Shown here in pieces: positions 1-6,474 of a stretch of 8,855 bases of DNA (its first letter is position 1; every line of letters starts with the position of its first letter). Location of the stretch: assembly GCA_031255055.1 (NCBI GenBank), contig JAIRTG010000104.1:1-8855 (forward strand), in the 5' to 3' direction. The stretch comes from Prevotellaceae bacterium (GTDB lineage: Bacteria; Bacteroidota; Bacteroidia; Bacteroidales; Paludibacteraceae). The position numbers and the translations under genes are program-made. The notes under the pieces are model-generated. The model was not told the DNA's origin, made no database searches, and was given only the letters and a program-made list of their open reading frames with translations.

Positions 1-157
1 AGGTACAAATCACATCCATATAAACGAAAAAAAATCTGTAGTACCCAAACTTAATCGCATAAAATCGCAAACAATTGATTAGTACGTATTTTGCGAAAAC
101 TGCCGGAAAGTTGGGTTAATTTTTTACTCCCTGAATCGCTGAAGTTCTCAAAATTAT
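1..157. other. AT-rich upstream region, no gene seen
   Basis: I find no convincing coding frame on either strand here. The only structure is a loose inverted repeat (ACCCAAACTT at 43-52 against AAGTTGGGT at 108-116, one base bulged, about 55 bases apart) and a short repeated TCGCA/AATCGC motif around 54-69. Neither is strong enough to name. The stretch most likely holds the tail of an intergenic region upstream of the tetR promoter. Confidence 0.4.
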
Positions 158-188
158 TTTGTGTTCTTATTTTAATTGCATATCTTTA
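158..188 (+). promoter_or_regulatory. Bacteroidetes-type promoter of the tetR gene
   Basis: TTTG at 158-161 is followed after exactly 19 bases by TATCTTTA at 181-188. The Bacteroidetes primary sigma consensus is TTTG-N19-TAnnTTTG, so only the last base of the -7 box differs. Transcription would start near 195, which falls inside the palindrome at 194-215 and leaves a leader of about 30 bases before the TTG start codon. The placement fits autorepression by the encoded TetR protein. Confidence 0.7.
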
Positions 189-193
189 CAACG

Positions 194-215
194 CTTTTAG
201 CCAAATGGCCAAAAG
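194..215. promoter_or_regulatory. Palindromic operator O1, probable TetR autoregulatory site
   Basis: This is a 22-bp near-perfect palindrome centred between 204 and 205. Its core is TTTAGCCA, two bases, then TGGCCAAA, with outer bases C and G also pairing. One symmetric pair (199/210) and the central pair mismatch. It covers the predicted transcription start of tetR and ends nine bases before the start codon. The same half-sites recur at 864-885. That recurrence and the promoter overlap are the reasons to call it an operator of the adjacent TetR; binding is inferred. Confidence 0.75.
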
Positions 216-224
216 TGGCAAATT

Positions 225-848
225 TTGAATAGTTTGGAACAAGGTATTGAAAATAAGATAATTGAAGCAGCTCGTCAGATTTTTTACGAGAAGGGGTATA
301 ACGGGACAAGTATGCGTAGCATAGCCAAAAAAGCGGGCGTCAACTACGCTTTGCTGCATTATTATTTCAAGACGAAGGATAAAATATTTGAAATTGTATT
401 TAACGAAGCTTTTGCGACACTTTTCCGGCAACTGAGCGTGGCGCTGACTTCCGATGCAGATGTTTTTGACAAAATAAGGCTGATGGTAACGGAATATGTC
501 CGGACAGCGCAACGATACCCGCAATTACCGGGATTTGTAATGAACGAACTTGCCGTTAATTTTCATTTGATGATGCCTGTCCTCAAAAAACACAAGGCAC
601 AAAATCATGTGATGCGCCTTTTTGATGGTTTTTATATGGAAATTGAACAGGCTTACCAACGAGGATTGATTAAAAAAGTCAATCCTAAGGATTTGTGTAC
701 CGACATCCTTTCCATGTCTTTATTCCCGTTCATTGCTAAAAAATGTCTGGCGGAATTGATATACGAAGGTGAAGATTCATTCAATCAAATGATAGAGCAA
801 AGAATAGAACATGCTGCTAGTATGATAATAAACAGTATAAGAACATAA
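225..848 (+). CDS. TetR/AcrR-family transcriptional regulator
   Basis: This is a ligand-responsive DNA-binding repressor of normal family length (207 residues). The N-terminal TetR domain is clear: helix 1 around residues 9-23, the G-Y-N-G-T-S turn at 24-29, and the helix-turn-helix at about 28-48, ending in the typical Y-A-L-L-H-Y-Y-F-K-x-K-x-x-I-F pattern (41-55). Residues from about 60 on form the all-helical ligand and dimer domain, too variable to suggest a ligand. The start is a TTG at 225. An in-frame stop at 198-200 rules out a longer form, and the ATG at 205 is out of frame and closes after seven codons. The gene has its own promoter with a palindrome on the start site, and a second copy of the palindrome lies between it and the next gene 57 bases away. 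Local control of itself and of the downstream operon is therefore likely. Confidence 0.93.
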   Translation: MNSLEQGIENKIIEAARQIFYEKGYNGTSMRSIAKKAGVNYALLHYYFKTKDKIFEIVFNEAFATLFRQLSVALTSDADVFDKIRLMVTEYVRTAQRYPQLPGFVMNELAVNFHLMMPVLKKHKAQNHVMRLFDGFYMEIEQAYQRGLIKKVNPKDLCTDILSMSLFPFIAKKCLAELIYEGEDSFNQMIEQRIEHAASMIINSIRT

Positions 849-863
849 TTTTTTTTTGACTCC

Positions 864-885
864 GATTTAGCCATTTGGCTAAATC
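864..885. promoter_or_regulatory. Palindromic operator O2 before the flavoprotein/TonB-receptor operon
   Basis: This 22-bp palindrome is centred between 874 and 875. The arms GATTTAGCCA and TGGCTAAATC pair perfectly, with only the two central bases unpaired. It shares TTTAGCCA and TGGC-Y-AAA with the site at 194-215, ends 20 bases before the ATG at 906, and sits in a 57-base gap. I see no good TTTG-N19-TAnnTTTG promoter around it, so the operon may use a divergent promoter or be partly transcribed through from tetR. The hairpin (nine-base stem, AT-rich tail) could also weakly attenuate transcription, but the match to O1 favours a protein-binding site. Confidence 0.75.
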
Positions 886-905
886 AAAAACTGTATAAAT
901 AAACA

Positions 906-1592
906 ATGATGAAGATAACGATTATCAACGGAAGTCCCCGAAAAAACGGGGCAACAGGACGGATTCTGAAAACGTTCGGAAACTGTCTGGAAGAAAAAGG
1001 CAATGTCGAAGTGCATTATGTTGAGTTGACCGATTACGGGCTGCAACCCTGCGTCGGCTGTGAACGCTGCTACCGGACAGGCGTTTGCCATATCGACGAC
1101 CGTGCCGAAGACATCAACCGGACAATAGCTGCATCGGACGGTGTAATCATCGGTTCTCCTACCTACGTCAGCAATGTTTCGGGACTGCTTAAAAACTACA
1201 TAGACCGGGGACATATTGTGGTGGAACAGGCGTTGAAAGGTAAATACATGTTTGCCGTTACTACCTTCGAAATTGCGGGTGGAGCGAGTGTAACCGGTAT
1301 GTTGAATACCATGTTTCGTTATGCGGGTGGGATTCCTGCCGGAAAATATGTGCTTAAACTGCCGCATAACAGCAATCCGCTTGAGCAAATAAAAGTGTTG
1401 AGGCAGATAAACCGGAAAGCCGGAAAATTTCATGACAGGATAAATCGCAGGAAGCGGAAATGTTTGTTGGACAGACTCATTAATTTTGTCGCTTTACATG
1501 TGGTGATAAAACCGTTCGTCGTCAGATACCCAAACCGCTATCAGGCGGTCTTGCAGCGGTGGAAAGAGATAAATATAAATGTAATATTCTAA
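906..1592 (+). CDS. NAD(P)H-dependent flavoprotein with iron-sulfur-flavoprotein (Isf-like) cysteine motif
   Basis: This is a flavodoxin-fold FMN reductase of 228 residues, probably cytoplasmic and using NAD(P)H or a protein donor to reduce a small molecule. After the first strand (K-I-T-I-I-N), the FMN phosphate loop G-S-P-R-K-N-G-A-T (9-17) is typical of the NADPH-dependent FMN reductase family. C49, C52, C55 and C61 form a CX2CX2CX5C motif followed by DD, the compact cysteine pattern that binds a 4Fe-4S cluster in archaeal iron-sulfur flavoproteins. G-S-P-T-Y-V-S-N-V-S (about 83-92) is the second flavin-contacting loop. The last 45 residues are an extension, first very basic (R-R-K-R-K), then hydrophobic, which might dock on a membrane or partner. 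It is first in the operon behind operator O2, three bases before the TonB receptor. Cluster binding and substrate cannot be read from sequence. Confidence 0.87.
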   Translation: MMKITIINGSPRKNGATGRILKTFGNCLEEKGNVEVHYVELTDYGLQPCVGCERCYRTGVCHIDDRAEDINRTIAASDGVIIGSPTYVSNVSGLLKNYIDRGHIVVEQALKGKYMFAVTTFEIAGGASVTGMLNTMFRYAGGIPAGKYVLKLPHNSNPLEQIKVLRQINRKAGKFHDRINRRKRKCLLDRLINFVALHVVIKPFVVRYPNRYQAVLQRWKEININVIF

Positions 1593-1595
1593 ATT

Positions 1596-3980
1596 ATGAG
1601 CGCAAAAATTAAATTCATCCGTTTATTCACCGGTTTATTTACCGGTCTCATAGCTGTACAGTTATCGGCACAGGAACGCCAACCGGCGGGTGTGATTCGC
1701 GGTGTTGTTACCGACGTGGCTTCGGGACAAACCTTACCATCCGCAACGGTGGTCATTTTGGATTCCGGTACTGTAATTGGAACAGTTGCCGACAATAACG
1801 GGAATTTCCGTTTAGACAACCTTCCGGTGGGGCGTTATGCCGTTCAGGCATCGTCAATGGGTTATGAACCTGCCGTTTTCAGGGAGATAGCGGTGTCGCC
1901 GGCTAAGGAAACTTTTCTCGAAATTTCGTTGAAGGAGCAGGTCAACGAATTAGATGAAATTGTCGTCCGTCCGAAGACCAACAAGGAAGAGTCGTTGAAC
2001 CGGATGGCGACTATCGGCGCACGTATGCTGAGCGTGGAAGAAGCGAGCCGCTATGCCGGTGGTTTTGACGACCCTGCCCGTCTGGTCACTGCCTTTGCCG
2101 GCGTTGCGGGAAGCATGAACAGTAACGGCATTGCCATTCGTGGTAACTCGCCTCAGTCGCTGCAATGGCGGATAGAAGGAGTGGAAATCCCCAATCCCTC
2201 GCATTTCACCGACATCACAGGCGTGGGCGGAGGCATACTTACTGCTTTGAGTTCGCAGGTGCTGGGCAATTCCGACTTTTTCACCGGGGCGTTTCCGGCA
2301 GAGTACGGTAATGCGCTGTCGGGTGTCTTCGACATGCAATTGCGCAGCGGAAACAGTCAAAACTATGAACATACGGCGCAAATCGGTACGCTTGGAGTTG
2401 AGTTTGCTTCGGAAGGACCTTTCCGGAAAGACGGACAGGCTTCGTACCTGTTCAATTATCGCTATTCGTCGATGGCGCTTGCCAACGACCTTTTTCCGGG
2501 ATTGCTGGAGGATGCAGCGGGAATGCGCTATCAGGACGTTTCGTTCAAGTTCAATTTTCCCACCCGTCGCGCAGGGATATTTTCGGTGTGGGGCATCGGC
2601 ATTATCGACCATTTCCTGCAATCGCCGCCGAAAGATACGGCAGACTGGCACAACAGTCGGTTTGAAGGTATGGGCGATTACCGGCAAACCAAGGCGACGG
2701 GCGGCATCGGTCATAAAATCTTCATCGACCACAACACGTATCTCAAAAGTTCGCTGGCGACGAGTTATACCCGTAACCGATTCATCCTGGAACAAAAATA
2801 TACAGACGGGACGGCATTTCGCGTTACCGACATGAAAGGCTCCAATACGAACGTGATCTTCAATACTTACCTGAATAAAAAGTTCGGCGCAACACATCTC
2901 AGCCGCACGGGAATCAATGTTACTGGACTGTTTTACGATGTGAATTACAGCGCCAGCCGCGATATAAACGAATATCCGCCTCAGGCGACGGTCAATTTTG
3001 CCAACAGCAACGGACATTCGATGATGCTGTCCGTATATAGCCAGTCGTCGGTGCGGATTGCTGAAAAAATGACCGTCAACGTCGGTATTCATTCGACGTA
3101 TTTTGCGCTCAAAAGTCAATGGTCGGTCGAACCGCGGGCAGGTGTCAAATGGCAGGCAACGGCGGGACATTCGTTCGGCGTGGCTTACGGATTGCACAGC
3201 CGGCGGGAAAATCTTGATTATTACTTTGTCGAAGAAACGTCGCGAACAAGCAACCGATCGGTTAACAGGGATTTGAAGTTTGCTAAAGCGCATCATTTTG
3301 TGCTGTCATACGACTGGTTGGTGTCCGAAAATCTGCACTTAAAAATTGAACCTTATTATCAATATCTTTACGATGTTCCTGTGGCGAAAGACAGCCTTCT
3401 CTCGTTGATTAACTATCAGAATTTTTATGTTCTCTTTCCGCTGGTAAACGATGGTGCCGGCAAAAATTACGGAATCGACTTTACGCTGGAACGGTATCTG
3501 CGCAACGGGTATTACTACCTGTTAACGGCTTCGCTGTTCGAATCGCTCTATCGGGGCGGCGACGGCGTATGGTGCAATACCCGCCTCGACCGTAATTTCC
3601 TCATCAATGCCCTTGGCGGGAAGGAATGGCGGCTGGGCAAATACAGACAGAATGTTTTGGGCGTCAATCTTCGCTGTTCGTTTCAGGGCGGCGACCGTTA
3701 TATTCCTGTGGACGAAGCGGCGTCGAAAGTGGCGCAGGCTGTTATTTACGATAATTCACAGGCATACGAGGCGCAACTTTCGCCTGCGTTTATCAGTCAT
3801 CTTACGGTCAGTTACAAGATAAATAAAAAATCGCTGTCGCACGAAGTGGCGCTAAAAATCTTCAATGCCAACGGCTATCGGGAGTTTAGCGGATATTATT
3901 ACGATTATCACGCCGACGAACCGGTGATGTACAAGTCTGCCATTACGATTCCGAATCTTTATTACAAGGTGGAGTTTTGA
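1596..3980 (+). CDS. TonB-dependent outer-membrane receptor with carboxypeptidase-regulatory-like domain
   Basis: This is an outer-membrane active-transport barrel of 794 residues, powered by TonB-ExbB-ExbD. A signal peptide spans residues 1-25, with predicted cleavage after L-S-A and before Q26. A CarboxypepD-reg-like beta-sandwich (about 33-113) carries the usual G-x-V-x-D and D-N-x-G-N-F-x-L-x-x-L-P-x-G signatures. The L-D-E-I-V-V stretch at 119-124 is in the TonB-box position. The plug domain follows (about 130-250), with I-R-G-N-S-P-Q-S and the R-I-E-G-V-E-I-P-N-P loop. The rest is barrel, ending in aromatic residues and a terminal F, as expected for BAM-assembled proteins. No SusD-like partner is adjacent, so this is not a classical polysaccharide utilisation pair. 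It sits three bases after the first flavoprotein gene and 31 before the DUF2141 gene, so co-transcription is likely. The substrate is unknown. Confidence 0.97.
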   Translation: MSAKIKFIRLFTGLFTGLIAVQLSAQERQPAGVIRGVVTDVASGQTLPSATVVILDSGTVIGTVADNNGNFRLDNLPVGRYAVQASSMGYEPAVFREIAVSPAKETFLEISLKEQVNELDEIVVRPKTNKEESLNRMATIGARMLSVEEASRYAGGFDDPARLVTAFAGVAGSMNSNGIAIRGNSPQSLQWRIEGVEIPNPSHFTDITGVGGGILTALSSQVLGNSDFFTGAFPAEYGNALSGVFDMQLRSGNSQNYEHTAQIGTLGVEFASEGPFRKDGQASYLFNYRYSSMALANDLFPGLLEDAAGMRYQDVSFKFNFPTRRAGIFSVWGIGIIDHFLQSPPKDTADWHNSRFEGMGDYRQTKATGGIGHKIFIDHNTYLKSSLATSYTRNRFILEQKYTDGTAFRVTDMKGSNTNVIFNTYLNKKFGATHLSRTGINVTGLFYDVNYSASRDINEYPPQATVNFANSNGHSMMLSVYSQSSVRIAEKMTVNVGIHSTYFALKSQWSVEPRAGVKWQATAGHSFGVAYGLHSRRENLDYYFVEETSRTSNRSVNRDLKFAKAHHFVLSYDWLVSENLHLKIEPYYQYLYDVPVAKDSLLSLINYQNFYVLFPLVNDGAGKNYGIDFTLERYLRNGYYYLLTASLFESLYRGGDGVWCNTRLDRNFLINALGGKEWRLGKYRQNVLGVNLRCSFQGGDRYIPVDEAASKVAQAVIYDNSQAYEAQLSPAFISHLTVSYKINKKSLSHEVALKIFNANGYREFSGYYYDYHADEPVMYKSAITIPNLYYKVEF

Positions 3981-4011
3981 TGAATATAATTTCCGAATAA
4001 ATAAAATAGGT

Positions 4012-4422
4012 ATGAAGATGATGAAGAAAAGTATGGTATTATTGCTGATATTTGTTTTTGCCGGTATTGGTTCACTGTATGCTCAAAAATTGACAGTCAG
4101 AGTGCATAACATTAATCCGGTTAGTGGCAATCTGATGGTGGGCGTGTTCAACAGCGAACACAATTTCCCCGACATTTATTTCAAAGGTGCAAAAGTTCAA
4201 ATCGCCGATACTGTGATGGTCGTAATATTCACCGATTTACCCACAGGGAAATATGCGATTTCGGTCTATCAGGACATAAATAAAAACGGACAACTAGATA
4301 AAAATTTCTTTGGCATCCCGAAAGAAAAATACGGTTTCAGCAACAAAACCAATAAACCCGATTACAAAGAAAGTGTTTTTGACTTTAATAAAGACTTGAC
4401 TGTGAATATAACTCTCAAATAA
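4012..4422 (+). CDS. Secreted DUF2141 domain protein
   Basis: This small exported protein of 136 residues has unknown function. A signal peptide covers residues 1-24 (K-M-M-K-K, a hydrophobic stretch, then L-Y-A before Q25). The mature part is one DUF2141 domain. It shows the family's V-G-V-F-N-S strand (43-48), D-L-P-T-G-K-Y-A-I (75-83), and D-x-N-x-N-G-x-L-D followed by F-G-I-P-x-E-x-Y-G-F-S-N (88-111). The D88-N90-N92-D96 spacing resembles a calcium-binding loop, but metal binding is only a suggestion. M1 is used as start; M3 or M4 would give equally good signal peptides. It lies between the TonB receptor and the SCP2 fusion (eight-base gap downstream), so it is probably a periplasmic or surface accessory of the receptor, perhaps handling the same ligand. 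The family itself is recognised with good confidence. Confidence 0.9.
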   Translation: MKMMKKSMVLLLIFVFAGIGSLYAQKLTVRVHNINPVSGNLMVGVFNSEHNFPDIYFKGAKVQIADTVMVVIFTDLPTGKYAISVYQDINKNGQLDKNFFGIPKEKYGFSNKTNKPDYKESVFDFNKDLTVNITLK

Positions 4423-4430
4423 AAAAGCAA

Positions 4431-5585
4431 ATGACGCCGAAAAAATTAAAATCACCTTACGAAGTGATGCAGTTAATGATTGAAATTCTTGACGCGCAAT
4501 ATCCGGCGCACAGGGAAAAAGGAGAAGGTATTATTCAATTTTATTTTTTTTATGGAAATCACGATTGGATATGCTATATAAAGGTAGATGAGATTCATCT
4601 GGAATTTTATACGGGAGAAGCGGAAAATCCAACAGTAACATTACGATGTCATTTTTTCCACTGGCTTGACTTGTCGTCCGGAAAATTGAATCCGATATGG
4701 GGCATGATTACTAAAAGATTAAAGTTCAGCGGGAAAATTTCATTCTTCAAGACGCTCCCCAAAGGAGATTTCAGCGTAAACATCTGCGATAAAGACGACC
4801 CCTGTAGCACTTTTGAGAAAAATGCCGCAAAAAATTGGAAACGCCTTAAATCAGTGATTATTATAAATGCTTCTCCCCGTTCCGTCAACGGATATACTGA
4901 ACAGTTTGCCGTACGATTTGCAGAAGGTATGCGGGAAGCAGGCGCTAACGTGGAAGAAATATATCTTTCGGGGTTAAGGATAAAAACCTGTACGGGTTGC
5001 TGGCATTGCTGGATAAGGGAAAATGGTTGCGTATTTGACGAGAAAGACGACTTTTACAAATTGTTCGAAAAAGTCAATCAAGTGGATATGGTTGTTTATG
5101 CGCTTCCTTTGTATGTGGACGGTATGCCGTCGATACTGAAAAATTATTTTGACCGTTCGGTTCGCAGAGTTTACCCGTATATTAGCGGCGATACGGAAAA
5201 AATGAGGCATCCCCGCCGGATTGACAGGAAAAATCAGACCATGGCTATACTTTCTATTTGCGGTTTTCAGGAGAAAAGGCAATTCAAAGCACTGGAAATG
5301 CACTTTAAAGCGATTGCGCATAATTCTCATATCCCACTGATAACGACAATTTTCCGATCGGGTGCAATGTTTCTGTTTAACAATCCGTTTTTCTATAAAC
5401 CGTTGACGGAAATACTGGAAAACATGAGAAAAGCCGGAGCCGAATTGACGCTGACAGGCAAAATCAATAGAAAAACAAAAAAGAAAATAGAACAGAAAAT
5501 TACCAGCAAAAAGGAGTTTATAAAAATGACAAATTATTTCTGGCATGATAAAATCACCAGTCAGAAAGATAGTAATGATTATTAA
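4431..5585 (+). CDS. SCP2-like lipid-binding domain fused to an Isf-like NAD(P)H-dependent flavoprotein
   Basis: This is a cytoplasmic two-domain protein of 384 residues. Residues about 8-125 follow the SCP2 sterol-carrier pattern: G-E-G-I-I-Q-F at the first strand, then W-I-C-Y-I-K-V-D-E-I-H-L, A-E-N-P-T-V-T-L, and L-S-S-G-K-L-N-P-I-W-G with K-F-S-G-K-I. The fold carries a hydrophobic tunnel for lipids. From residue 140 a flavodoxin-fold reductase begins: V-I-I-I-N-A-S-P-R-S-V-N-G-Y-T (142-156) is the FMN loop, C187-C190-C193-C200 form CX2CX2CX6C, and P-L-Y-V-D-G-M-P-S (226-234) is the second flavin loop. The C-terminal tail is lysine-rich. It closes the operon and shares its second half with the first gene. 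The fusion suggests that a lipophilic substrate is held by the SCP2 part and reduced by the flavin part. That is inference. Its 3' end touches an IS remnant, so the last residues may have been altered. Confidence 0.9.
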   Translation: MTPKKLKSPYEVMQLMIEILDAQYPAHREKGEGIIQFYFFYGNHDWICYIKVDEIHLEFYTGEAENPTVTLRCHFFHWLDLSSGKLNPIWGMITKRLKFSGKISFFKTLPKGDFSVNICDKDDPCSTFEKNAAKNWKRLKSVIIINASPRSVNGYTEQFAVRFAEGMREAGANVEEIYLSGLRIKTCTGCWHCWIRENGCVFDEKDDFYKLFEKVNQVDMVVYALPLYVDGMPSILKNYFDRSVRRVYPYISGDTEKMRHPRRIDRKNQTMAILSICGFQEKRQFKALEMHFKAIAHNSHIPLITTIFRSGAMFLFNNPFFYKPLTEILENMRKAGAELTLTGKINRKTKKKIEQKITSKKEFIKMTNYFWHDKITSQKDSNDY

Positions 5586-5740
5586 TACAAGATATTAAAC
5601 ACTTCACTTTTGGACATCTCGCATGGACGCTTCCTGTGCTTTTTGCTGGATTCAGGTAATTTTTGGAGTTTTTGCATCTCCGATTGAAAATTCTTGTAAA
5701 AATCATCGACAATACAGATAATTTCGATAATTTTGTCCAT
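5582..5740 (-). pseudogene. N-terminal remnant of an IS982-family transposase
   Basis: Reading the minus strand from the ATG at 5740 gives 52 residues before a stop. It opens M-D-K-I-I-E-I-I-C-I-V-D-D-F and later has S-S-K-K-H-R-K-R-P-C-E-M-S-K-S-E-V. From memory this matches the start of Bacteroidetes IS982-family transposases, which run near 280-300 residues with the DDE residues further on. The similarity ends about where the frame stops, next to the stop codon of the SCP2 fusion gene, so the rest of the element has been deleted. The remnant cannot transpose. It marks a past insertion and deletion between the operon and the acetyltransferase relic. Confidence 0.75.
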
Positions 5741-5857
5741 TGTAAGTGCGCTTATATTTTTTGTTATTAGTTATTTGATGATCAGCCATAAAGATACAAA
5801 AAATGTAGCTTGTTTACAATTTTTTTTCAACTTTTTTTATCCAAAACTCAGGTTAAT
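5741..5857 (-). mobile_element. Leader and possible outer end of the IS982-type remnant
   Basis: This AT-rich stretch lies upstream of the relic transposase start. TATCTTTA on the minus strand (plus 5789-5796), with TTGT 19 bases upstream (5816-5819), resembles a weak Bacteroidetes promoter and could have driven the transposase. The minus-strand sequence AACCTGAGTTTTGGATAA (near 5838-5855) ends just before the acetyltransferase start and is a candidate terminal inverted repeat. No partner end remains in the window to confirm this, so the element boundary is unresolved. Confidence 0.4.
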
Positions 5858-6316
5858 ATGGAAATAAATTATAGAGATGAAATACCAGATATGGACTCTT
5901 TTTTCACACTTTATCAAACAACCGAATGGGATAAAGAGAATAAGAAACAGGAGTAACAACTTCATAATGCCATAAAAAATAGCTGGTATATGGTCTCGGC
6001 TTATTCTCAAAATGAATTAATCGGATGTGGTCGAATTATTTCTGATGGGTATTTACATGCTTTTATCACTGAAATGATAATACATCCTTGTTATCAAAGA
6101 CAAGGTGTAGGTAAAAATATCCTAAATATGCTGATAAGCAAATGTTTCGACGCTGACATTAGAGATATTCAACTATTTTGCGCAAAAGGTAAAAAGGAAT
6201 TTTATCTGAACAATGGTTTCGCTGAAAGGTCAAACGATGCACCAGGTATGCAATATCGAATTAATTCGAATAATCGGATAAAAATAAAACACCCAATTTC
6301 ACACCCTGAAATGTGA
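5858..6316 (+). pseudogene. GNAT-family N-acetyltransferase interrupted by an in-frame stop
   Basis: From the ATG at 5858 the frame reads 32 residues (opening M-E-I-N-Y-R-D-E-I-P), meets TAA at 5954-5956, then continues in the same frame through A-I-K-N-S-W-Y-M-V-S-A-Y to a TGA at 6314. The second part has the acetyl-CoA loop Q-R-Q-G-V-G-K, preceded by M-I-I-H-P-C-Y, and the late motif D-I-Q-L-F-C-A-K-G-K-K-E-F-Y with D-A-P-G-M-Q-Y, as in small GNAT proteins of about 135-140 residues. A single nonsense change is the simplest explanation, since no frameshift is needed. Restart at the ATG at 5990 would give 108 residues lacking strand 1 and helix 1. Relatives end soon after G-M-Q-Y, while here the frame runs on about 18 residues into the tRNA terminator hairpin, so the native 3' end may also be lost. 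The gene is more AT-rich than the operon, suggesting separate origin. Confidence 0.85.
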
Positions 6317-6327
6317 AATTGGGTGTT
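6288..6327 (-). terminator. Hairpin terminator downstream of tRNA-Ser
   Basis: A perfect 15-bp stem (6288-6302 against 6313-6327, arms AACACCCAATTTCAC and its complement) encloses a 10-base loop. Read on the minus strand, it is followed directly by a T-rich run (complement of 6279-6287), as an intrinsic terminator requires. It lies 34 bases beyond the tRNA-Ser 3' end. On the plus strand no T-tract follows, though the hairpin could still slow transcripts from the acetyltransferase relic. Confidence 0.85.
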
Positions 6328-6361
6328 AGTTCTGTAATTTGCTGATTATCAGCCTTATTTG

Positions 6362-6446
6362 CGGAGAGAGAGGGATTCGAACCCCCGGTACCTCTCAGTA
6401 CGGCGGTTTTCAAGACCGCTGCAATCGACCACTCTGCCATCTCTCC
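6362..6446 (-). tRNA. tRNA-Ser (anticodon UGA)
   Basis: This is an 85-base class II tRNA on the minus strand that decodes UCA and related serine codons. The acceptor stem GGAGAGA (6446-6440) pairs with TCTCTCC (6369-6363), with G at 6362 as discriminator. The anticodon stem GCGGT/ACCGC encloses the loop CTTGAAA, giving anticodon TGA (plus positions 6410-6412). A long variable arm (around TACTGAGAGGTA), diagnostic of serine, precedes the T-arm with GGTTCGAATCC. CCA is not encoded, so it must be added after transcription. A consensus promoter lies upstream and a hairpin terminator downstream, so this is a single-gene transcription unit. Confidence 0.97.
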
Positions 6447-6474
6447 TTTAGAACGCTTTGCTTAAAAAGCGGGA

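Noticed and set aside
43..116. Loose inverted repeat ACCCAAACTT / AAGTTGGGT as ends of a mobile element
   Set aside because: One base is bulged, the arms are short, the interval is only 55 bases and no transposase or target duplication is visible.
186..524. Minus-strand frame of 112 codons over the tetR start
   Set aside because: It overlaps the helix-turn-helix coding region and the promoter/operator and shows no family features.
864..890. Palindrome at 864-885 as an intrinsic terminator of tetR
   Set aside because: The stem could form, but A-rich rather than T-rich sequence follows on the plus strand and the arms match the tetR operator. A binding site explains it better.
2311..2835. Plus-strand frame of 174 codons inside the TonB receptor gene
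   Set aside because: It lies in another frame within a well-supported gene and its arginine-rich product resembles no family.
1950..3296. Long antisense open frame (448 codons) opposite the TonB receptor gene
   Set aside because: The plus strand encodes a clear full-length receptor. The antisense product is rich in R, H and C, has no recognisable domain or signal, and is explained by codon bias of the sense gene.
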